Source: an uncultured Paracoccaceae bacterium
Lineage (GTDB): Bacteria; Pseudomonadota; Alphaproteobacteria; Rhodobacterales; Rhodobacteraceae
DNA: 64,000 nucleotides
NCBI GenBank assembly: GCA_937138255.1
Contig: CAKZOU010000047.1
Location: 19,791-83,790, forward strand
Reading direction: 5' to 3'
The translations under genes and the position numbers were made by a program. Shown piece after piece: positions 58,828 to 64,000 of the stretch (position 1 is the first letter of the stretch; the number at the start of each line of letters is the position of its first letter). The notes beneath the pieces are model-generated. The model saw only the letters and a list, made by a program, of their open reading frames with translations, searched no databases and had not been told where the DNA came from.

Positions 58828-59717
58828 TTGGGGACTTCTCCGGAAACATAGGTGGCCGCGGCGTCGAGCGCCTTGAAGAGCGCCTCCTCGCGGGCCGCCC
58901 CCCGCGCTTCGGCGACGATGTGAGCCGCCATGAATGTATCGCCCGCGCCGGTGACGCGGGTCACAAGCACTTTGGGCGGCTCAAGGGTGATGACGCTATC
59001 GCCTGTCGCCTCACTGGCCGGGCGGCCGCCGTCCGTCACCAGCACCCGATGCGCGCCACGGACGATCATTGCGGCGGCGGCGGCGGCGGAGTCGGTGAAA
59101 TGCGCCTGACAAAGGCGACTGGCTTCCTCGAGGTTAACGTAAAGCGTTGCAGTCGGGTGATCCATCAACGCGAGAAGCCGTTCAGCTTTGCCGGGGCTGG
59201 CTGGAGCCACGCGCAGATCGGCCAAGGCAAAGAGAGGCGAGCGGGCGATTTCGCGCAAAAGGTCGGTCGTCAGGTTGCCATCGAGCGCCACGAGGCCAGA
59301 GTGGGGGGCGTCAGCGCTTCCGAGCCGTCCATCGGCCAGCGGAGCAAGGATGCGCTCACCTGCCGCCTCCAGAGAATGCGCGTCAGCAATTGCCGCAATC
59401 AGCCCGTTCGCCCCTTCGACAGCCATATAGACATCGGTCGGCAGATCCTCGGAGCGATAGACAAACTCGCACACAAGCCCCATCCGCCCGGCTTCGGCGA
59501 TCAATTCCTCGCCCTCGGCATCGCGGCCGATGGCGGTGAGGATCGCGGGCGTCAGGCCAAATCGGCGCAGCGTCATGGCGATGTTCATCGCCACACCTCC
59601 GGGAAGGCGGGTGATCCGCCCCGGCACATCGGCCCCGGCCTGCATATGCACAGTGGCGCGGCCGATCACATCCCAAAGGACGGAACCGATACAGAGGATG
59701 TCGGGTGTTTGGCTCAT
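58824..59717 (-). CDS. PfkB-family kinase, probable pseudouridine kinase (PsuK)
   Basis: 297-aa ribokinase-type kinase from the ATG at 59717. The N-terminal motif is DILCIGSVLWDVIGRA, the substrate region RLPGGVAMNIAMTLRRFG, and the C-terminal PfkB signature is TRVTGAGDTFMAAHIVAEA with the catalytic Asp. Its stop overlaps the start of psuG, and kinase-glycosidase pairs of this kind degrade pseudouridine. The specific substrate is therefore inferred from the neighbour. Confidence 0.88.
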   Translation of the reverse strand: MSQTPDILCIGSVLWDVIGRATVHMQAGADVPGRITRLPGGVAMNIAMTLRRFGLTPAILTAIGRDAEGEELIAEAGRMGLVCEFVYRSEDLPTDVYMAVEGANGLIAAIADAHSLEAAGERILAPLADGRLGSADAPHSGLVALDGNLTTDLLREIARSPLFALADLRVAPASPGKAERLLALMDHPTATLYVNLEEASRLCQAHFTDSAAAAAAMIVRGAHRVLVTDGGRPASEATGDSVITLEPPKVLVTRVTGAGDTFMAAHIVAEARGAAREEALFKALDAAATYVSGEVPK

Positions 59718-59929
59718 ACCTGCTTGTTGCCGCAAAGCGTGGGGGCCTGCAAGAAGAACGGGAAATATTGCAGGGGCAGGGGGCTTGCACCCCCCATCAC
59801 TTGCGTCTATAGGGCCGCTACTTCAATCCCGCAGGCGGGGGCGGGTGCTATGGGGAGACATCCCATACCATCCACCGGTTGGGCGAAAGCCTGATCCTCC
59901 GCCGAGGCTAAACCGGAAAGGAATAGGAC

Positions 59930-60682
59930 ATGGCTCTTCCCGAGTTCTCCATGCGTCAGCTGCTTGAGGCTGGCGTTCACTTCGGCCACCAGACCCAGCG
60001 CTGGAACCCGAAGATGCAGCAATACATCTACGGCAGCCGCAACGGCATCCACATCCTCGATCTGACCCAGACCGTGCCGATGCTTGACGCCGCGCTCAAC
60101 GTCATCCGCGATACCGTCGCCAAGGGCGGCCGTATCCTCTTTGTCGGCACCAAGCGTCAGGCCCAGAAGGGCATCGCCGACGCCGCCGAAAAGTCGGCCC
60201 AGTTCTACATGAACCACCGCTGGCTCGGTGGCACGTTGACCAACTGGCAGACCGTTTCGCAGTCGATCAACCGCCTCAAGGCGATCGACGAGGCCGCCGC
60301 TCAAGGCTTTGAAGGCCTCACCAAGAAAGAGCGCCTCGGCATGGAGCGCGAGCAGGCCAAACTTCAGGCTTCGCTTGGCGGTATCCGCGAGATGGGCGGC
60401 GTTCCGGATCTTCTGTTCGTCATCGACGTGAACAAGGAAGACCTCGCCATCCTCGAAGCCAACAAGCTCGGCATCCCGGTTGTCGCAGTTGTCGACACCA
60501 ACTGCTCGCCGGCTGGCGTTGACTATGTGATCCCCGGCAACGACGACGCAGCGCGCGCCATTGCGCTCTACTGCGATCTCGCCGCCCGTGCTGCGCTCGA
60601 CGGCATGTCGACCCAGCTTGCCAAGGCCGGTGTCGATCTCGGCGCCATGGAAGAGATCGCCGAAGAGGCTGTCGCGGAGTAA
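59930..60682 (+). CDS. rpsB: 30S ribosomal protein S2
   Basis: Structural protein of the small ribosomal subunit. It is 250 aa. Typical segments: [31 protein letters not shown] (residues 4-34), [34 protein letters not shown], and [34 protein letters not shown] ahead of the C-terminal acidic tail. AAGGAAT precedes the ATG. It leads the rpsB-tsf unit. Confidence 0.97.
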   Translation: MALPEFSMRQLLEAGVHFGHQTQRWNPKMQQYIYGSRNGIHILDLTQTVPMLDAALNVIRDTVAKGGRILFVGTKRQAQKGIADAAEKSAQFYMNHRWLGGTLTNWQTVSQSINRLKAIDEAAAQGFEGLTKKERLGMEREQAKLQASLGGIREMGGVPDLLFVIDVNKEDLAILEANKLGIPVVAVVDTNCSPAGVDYVIPGNDDAARAIALYCDLAARAALDGMSTQLAKAGVDLGAMEEIAEEAVAE

Positions 60683-60707
60683 TCCGCGCCGCTTCGCACA
60701 GATAAAA

Positions 60708-60730
60708 CCGGACGGGCAGGGCCCGTCCGG
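60708..60730 (+). other. Intercistronic hairpin between rpsB and tsf
   Basis: A perfect 10-bp stem CCGGACGGGC/GCCCGTCCGG with a 3-nt loop in the 70-nt gap, with no T-run after it. It probably attenuates or stabilises rather than fully terminates. A partial stop between rpsB and tsf is known in other bacteria. Confidence 0.6.
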
Positions 60731-60754
60731 CCACCCCTATTAAGGAGACGCATG

Positions 60755-61633
60755 ATGACGATCACCGCATCGATGGTGAAAGAACTCCGCGAGTCGACCG
60801 GCGCGGGCATGATGGACGCCAAGAAGGCGCTCACCGAAACCAATGGCGACATGGAAGCGGCCGTTGACTGGCTTCGCACCAAGGGCCTTGCCAAGGCCGC
60901 CAAGAAATCCGGCCGCACCGCCGCCGAGGGCCTTGTGGCCGTCGCCGTGAACGGCGGCAAGGGCGTGGCTGTCGAGGTCAACTCGGAGACCGACTTCGTT
61001 GCCAAGAACGCTGATTTCCAGAAGATGGTGTCGGGTATTGCCACTGTGGCGCTTGGCGTCGACAGCACCGAGGCGCTCAAGGCCGCTTCGATGAACGGCA
61101 AGACGGTTGAGACCGTTGTGACCGAAGCCGTTGCCGTGATCGGTGAGAACATGTCGGTCCGCCGCATGGCCGCGATCAACGCGGATGGCGTTGTGACCTA
61201 TGTCCATAATGCCGCCACGGACGGCATGGGCAAGATCGGCGTTCTCGTCGGTTTCTCGGGTGGCAACGAGGGCTTTGCCCGTCAGGTCGCCATGCACATT
61301 GCCGCCGCCAACCCGGCCTCGCTGTCGGAAGCCGACCTTGATCCGGCCGTTGTTGCCAAGGAAAAGGCCGTGCAGATGGACATCGCCCGCGAGTCGGGCA
61401 AGCCCGAAGCCGTCATCGAGAAGATGATCGAAGGCCGCATGAAGAAGTTCGTCGCCGAGTCGACCCTTCTCGGCCAGGCTTTCGTGATCAACCCCGACCT
61501 GACCGTCGAGGCCGCCGCCAAGGAAGCCGGCGTGACCATCACCGGTTTCGTCCGCCTCGAGGTTGGTGAAGGCATCGAAAAAGAAGCCGACGACTTCGCC
61601 GCCGAAGTCGCCCGGATGAACGCCAAGGGCTAA
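60755..61633 (+). CDS. tsf: Elongation factor Ts
   Basis: Nucleotide exchange factor for EF-Tu. It is 292 aa. The N-terminal domain begins [27 protein letters not shown] (residues 2-28) and contains the EF-Tu-contacting TGAGMMDCK-like loop. [10 protein letters not shown] and the [15 protein letters not shown] segment are family features. The ATG at 60755 is favoured over the overlapping ATG at 60752 because AAGGAGA then lies 6-8 nt upstream. Confidence 0.96.
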   Translation: MTITASMVKELRESTGAGMMDAKKALTETNGDMEAAVDWLRTKGLAKAAKKSGRTAAEGLVAVAVNGGKGVAVEVNSETDFVAKNADFQKMVSGIATVALGVDSTEALKAASMNGKTVETVVTEAVAVIGENMSVRRMAAINADGVVTYVHNAATDGMGKIGVLVGFSGGNEGFARQVAMHIAAANPASLSEADLDPAVVAKEKAVQMDIARESGKPEAVIEKMIEGRMKKFVAESTLLGQAFVINPDLTVEAAAKEAGVTITGFVRLEVGEGIEKEADDFAAEVARMNAKG

Positions 61634-61659
61634 TCCCTCGCGTCAAACCAAAAGAATGG

Positions 61660-61690
61660 CCCGCCGGAGTGATCCGGCGGGATTTTCTTT
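61660..61690 (+). terminator. Intrinsic terminator after tsf
   Basis: 9-bp stem CCCGCCGGA/TCCGGCGGG with a 4-nt loop, followed by ATTTTCTTT. It closes the rpsB-tsf unit. Confidence 0.85.
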
Positions 61691-61979
61691 GGGGCAGGGC
61701 GCCCGTAGGCGGCACCGATATTGGGAGAACAGGATGCCGCCCCGGCGCAACCGGCTGTTATCGAGGCGTCGTTTTACATGATGCTAAGACCGATCAGAAG
61801 CCAGCCCCAACGCCGGTGTCCCGGTTGGTCCCGTCCCAACCTGAAATAACAGGAGTCGACGGGACCGCGTTCCAGGCCTAAGGCCACCACTCACGGAACA
61901 CCCTATTTTTGATTGATTCTAAGGAAATTGAAAGTAAGGAAAACCTGACCTCGCAGCAGATTTTTTCGATCGGTCAAAT
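61691..61979 (+). other. Gene-free region with nested inverted repeats
   Basis: No credible gene. One open frame crosses the tsf terminator and is discounted. The segment 61823-61866 can fold two ways. GGTTGG (61823) can pair with CCAACC (61836). Alternatively GGTCCCGTC (61827) can pair with GACGGGACC (61858), with an inner CCTG/CAGG stem. The two are mutually exclusive. A GTTCC/GGAAC stem around an inner GGCC/GGCC hairpin follows at 61869-61900, then TATTTTTG, a weak terminator-like end. Confidence 0.4.
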
Positions 61980-62762
61980 CTAGATCGTTTTGACATATAC
62001 CTGATTAAGAAATGCCGCCTTGAGCAACGCCTGGGCTGTTGTTTCGACACCGAGAGCGGCCCGCGCGAGGCGTAGATGCTTTTCAACCATCGCGACTGAA
62101 ATGCCGAGCAGGCCGGAAATTTCCGAGGCGGACTTTCCGTCGCCAACAGCTTCCAGGATTTGTCTCTGGCGGGGAGATAGCCGGATTGACCCAAGGTTTG
62201 GCAACGACATGATTTTGAGATGTGCTACGTTATTGATGATTTCTATATCGCGCCCGTGTTGGGCCCAGATCTTGTCGACGTCGTCCTGATCCAATCCGGG
62301 CATGGCGGTCAGGGCCATTGCCGCTCTTTGCCGCGATCCGGTGGTAACGAAAGAAATCGTATACCCAGCAACAACTTGCATCGCTCTGTTAAACTCAAGA
62401 TGACGAAGCTCCGCAGGTGAAAGCTGTCCTGAGACAGCACGATCCTGAACGATCCGCCAACTCTGTGCGCCAAAATGCGTCATGGTCCAGCGCATCATCG
62501 GTGCCGAGCGCAGCGTTTCTTGGGTTAGGAAGCGCTGGATATATTCAGGCGAGTGGTTCGATAGGACCACCCAATCCACCTCGGGACCGACGCCACCTTT
62601 TTCGGCGCTGCGTGTAAGCCCATAAATCAGACGATCAAACCCATAGCTTGCCATTTTCGCTATCAAGAGCGACCATAGATCTTCGGCAGACTCAGCGGAT
62701 ACCATTTGTGCGAGAAATTCGACCGTATCCGCAGAGTCTGCATCAAGCATACAAGCACCCAT
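61980..62762 (-). CDS. LuxR-family regulator with autoinducer-binding-type domain (solo)
   Basis: 260-aa regulator. The N-terminal 170 residues look like the acyl-homoserine-lactone-binding fold (ASYGFDRLIYGLTRSAEK, WVVLSNHSPEYIQRFL, ending in AMALTAMPGLDQDDV). The C-terminal helix-turn-helix is SIRLSPRQRQILEAVGDGKSASEISGLLGISVAMVEKHLRLARAALGVETT over residues 191-241. No LuxI-type synthase gene lies in the window, so it is a solo receptor here. The gene is AT-richer than average for the window. An alternative start within the first five residues is possible. Confidence 0.85.
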   Translation of the reverse strand: MGACMLDADSADTVEFLAQMVSAESAEDLWSLLIAKMASYGFDRLIYGLTRSAEKGGVGPEVDWVVLSNHSPEYIQRFLTQETLRSAPMMRWTMTHFGAQSWRIVQDRAVSGQLSPAELRHLEFNRAMQVVAGYTISFVTTGSRQRAAMALTAMPGLDQDDVDKIWAQHGRDIEIINNVAHLKIMSLPNLGSIRLSPRQRQILEAVGDGKSASEISGLLGISVAMVEKHLRLARAALGVETTAQALLKAAFLNQVYVKTI

Positions 62763-62776
62763 GTTTTTGCTTACCC

Positions 62777-62787
62777 AACTGGCAGTT
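62777..62787 (-). promoter_or_regulatory. Palindrome upstream of the LuxR gene
   Basis: AACTGGCAGTT, a perfect 11-bp palindrome around a central base, 15 nt upstream of the LuxR-type start. The CTGGCAG core is reminiscent of the inner part of some lux boxes, but the site is shorter than the usual 18-20 bp. It could be an autoregulatory site. Low confidence. Confidence 0.25.
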
Positions 62788-62902
62788 ATGTTACATAATA
62801 CTGATTATGCGTGTTTTGACTGTCAGCATAGGATCAGCTTTCCCGCCGATGCTCTAAACGCAAGTAAATTCAACAAACCAACGCTTGGGGTTCGAAAGGC
62901 TG

Positions 62903-63745
62903 CTAGCCTTGAACAACTTCGTAGCGCTGCTCACCAAGCCCTTCTATTGCAAGGACCATTTGATCTCCGGCCTTGAGGTAGACTTCGGGCTTCTGCCCCA
63001 TCCCCACCCCCGGCGGTGTCCCTGTGGAAATCACATCACCCGGCTGGAGGCTCATGAACTGGGACAGATACGAGACAACCTCGGCCACGCTAAAGTGCAT
63101 GGTTTTTGTCGAGCCATCCTGGAACCGCTTGCCGTTGACATCGAGCGTCATTTTCAGATCTTGCGGATTGGCAATTTCATCACGGGTGACGAGCCACGGT
63201 CCAATCGGCCCAAAGGTGTCGGCAGACTTTCCCTTGACCCATTGCCCCGAGCGCCGCAGCTGGAAATCCCGCTCGCTCACGTCGTTTGCGATGCAATAGC
63301 CTGCGATATGCGACATCGCCTCTTCGACCGATACATATTTCGCTTCCTTGCCGATCACGACAGCAAGCTCGAGCTCCCAATCCGTTTTGCTTGACCCGTG
63401 GGGGATCTCGATCGGATCATTGGCGCCGCATATAGCGGAGGTCGCTTTGAAAAAGACGATCGGTTCTTCGGGAATAGCCATGTTGGCTTCAGCAGCGTGA
63501 TCGTCAAAGTTCAGGCCGATACAAATGAATTTTCCGACCTGCCCCACACAGGCGCCAATACGCGGGCTCCCTTCAACCAAGGGCAGGCGCGCGGGATCGA
63601 TCTCGCGCAAACGCTGTAAAGCGGTATCAGACAGGGCGGTGCCGGCGATATCATCGATCTCCGCCGACAGATCGCGCAGCGCACCATCGACATCAAGCAT
63701 CCCCGGCTTTTCCTTGCCTTTTGGCCCGAAGCGGAGAAGTTTCAT
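62903..63745 (-). CDS. Fumarylacetoacetate hydrolase (FAH) family protein
   Basis: 280-aa metal-dependent hydrolase of the FAH family. Seen: KFICIGLNFDDHAAEANM, then PIVFFKATSAICGANDPI, metal-ligand region KTDWELELAVVIGKEAKYV, IANDVSERDFQ, KSADTFGPIGPWLVTRDE and ISTGTPPGVGMGQKPEVYLKAGD. Members act on 2,4-diketo acids, for example in sugar-acid or aromatic catabolism, and are often automatically named ureidoglycolate lyase. The actual substrate is not clear. No related pathway genes are next to it in the window. Confidence 0.85.
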   Translation of the reverse strand: MKLLRFGPKGKEKPGMLDVDGALRDLSAEIDDIAGTALSDTALQRLREIDPARLPLVEGSPRIGACVGQVGKFICIGLNFDDHAAEANMAIPEEPIVFFKATSAICGANDPIEIPHGSSKTDWELELAVVIGKEAKYVSVEEAMSHIAGYCIANDVSERDFQLRRSGQWVKGKSADTFGPIGPWLVTRDEIANPQDLKMTLDVNGKRFQDGSTKTMHFSVAEVVSYLSQFMSLQPGDVISTGTPPGVGMGQKPEVYLKAGDQMVLAIEGLGEQRYEVVQG

Positions 63746-64000
63746 GGTGCGTCCTTCCAGTTCTGCGTTGAGATCAACCCAAAGATTACAGGTCCGAGAA
63801 GCGGCGACAAGGGCGCGGTCTCGGCGATGTCACAATTTTATTGAAGGGTTAGGCTCCAATGGTGGCCCTTTGGCTGCATTGATCGGGTTCGGGCGAAACG
63901 TGTCGAAACCGGCTAAAAAAAATGCCGCTTTTGACGGGGACATTTCCAATTTCCGGCCTATTCTGTGCTTTAACAGGGGGCGATCTTTCCAAAGGTCCAA
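63746..64000 (+). other. End of window, no gene seen
   Basis: The last 255 bases hold the upstream region of the FAH-family gene and an AT-richer stretch (CTAAAAAAAATGCC near 63915). No open frame with a ribosome site begins here. A promoter for a gene beyond the right edge is possible. Confidence 0.4.

Noticed and set aside
61669..61881. 70-aa plus-strand frame after tsf
   Set aside because: It begins inside the tsf terminator hairpin, lacks a ribosome site and has no recognisable features.

Overview
The window looks like a chromosome segment of a marine-type alphaproteobacterium of the Rhodobacterales (roseobacter/Rhodobacter group). The signs are high GC, a CtrA master regulator next to a SciP-type (DUF1153) protein, a Hint-domain protein of the kind common in roseobacters, GcvT-type FAD dehydrogenases, arginase with ornithine cyclodeaminase, and the lipid A/BAM gene order typical of the group. 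No insertion sequence, prophage or CRISPR array is visible. Nearly everything is ordinary core genome with short intergenic gaps and many 1-4 nt overlaps.

Layout. 1-6038 (minus): an AraC-type regulator followed by a peptide/nickel-type ABC importer (Tat-exported binding protein, two permeases, ATPase running off the left edge). 6144-7001: miaA, divergent from the envelope cluster at 7131-18992: pyrH-frr-uppS-cdsA-dxr-rseP-(41-aa membrane protein)-terminator-bamA-ompH-fabZ-lpxA-lpxI-lpxB. This cluster supplies UMP, ribosome recycling, undecaprenyl and isoprenoid precursors, phospholipid, outer-membrane protein assembly and lipid A. mnmA is convergent with lpxB. 20253-21336: sciP-like gene and ctrA with a CtrA-box-like site between them. 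21432-25894: ligA, recG and a tiny membrane protein preceded by a GTTC-N7-GTTC LexA-type operator. 26053-32757: a NifU/IscU-like scaffold, hisI, gluQRS, trmFO, a beta-rich exported protein and gyrA. 32894-36417: arginine catabolism (arginase, ornithine cyclodeaminase) divergent from an Lrp-type regulator, then dsbB and a DedA/YqaA-like protein.

36543-38589: tRNA-Leu(CAA), a gene-free AT-richer stretch, a short Hint-domain protein and a MobA/MocA-like nucleotidyltransferase. 38614-45576: two 801-aa paralogous FAD/GcvT dehydrogenases in mirror orientation with a lower-GC two-domain glycosyltransferase between them. 45595-54974: a SYLF-domain lipoprotein, hemB, a small membrane protein, mfd, a FrnE-like thiol oxidoreductase, an aquaporin, an acyl-CoA synthetase and a divergent XRE-cupin regulator. 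55042-59717: an entericidin-like lipoprotein, a candidate sRNA with promoter, hairpin and terminator, 3-hydroxybutyrate dehydrogenase, and a psuK-psuG-DUF502-argO-like minus-strand run. 59930-61633: rpsB-tsf, separated from pyrH-frr by about 50 kb. 61980-63745: a solo LuxR-type regulator and a fumarylacetoacetate hydrolase family enzyme.

The items most worth follow-up are the LexA-box-controlled small membrane protein downstream of recG, the candidate sRNA near 55.6 kb, the CtrA-like box ahead of ctrA, the 41-aa membrane protein inside the bamA cluster, the fusion glycosyltransferase inserted between mirror-image paralogs, and five convergent gene pairs that all overlap by exactly 4 nt at their stop codons. 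Start codons were chosen by hand from ribosome-binding sites and family lengths. Positions of short sites were counted by eye and could be off by a base.
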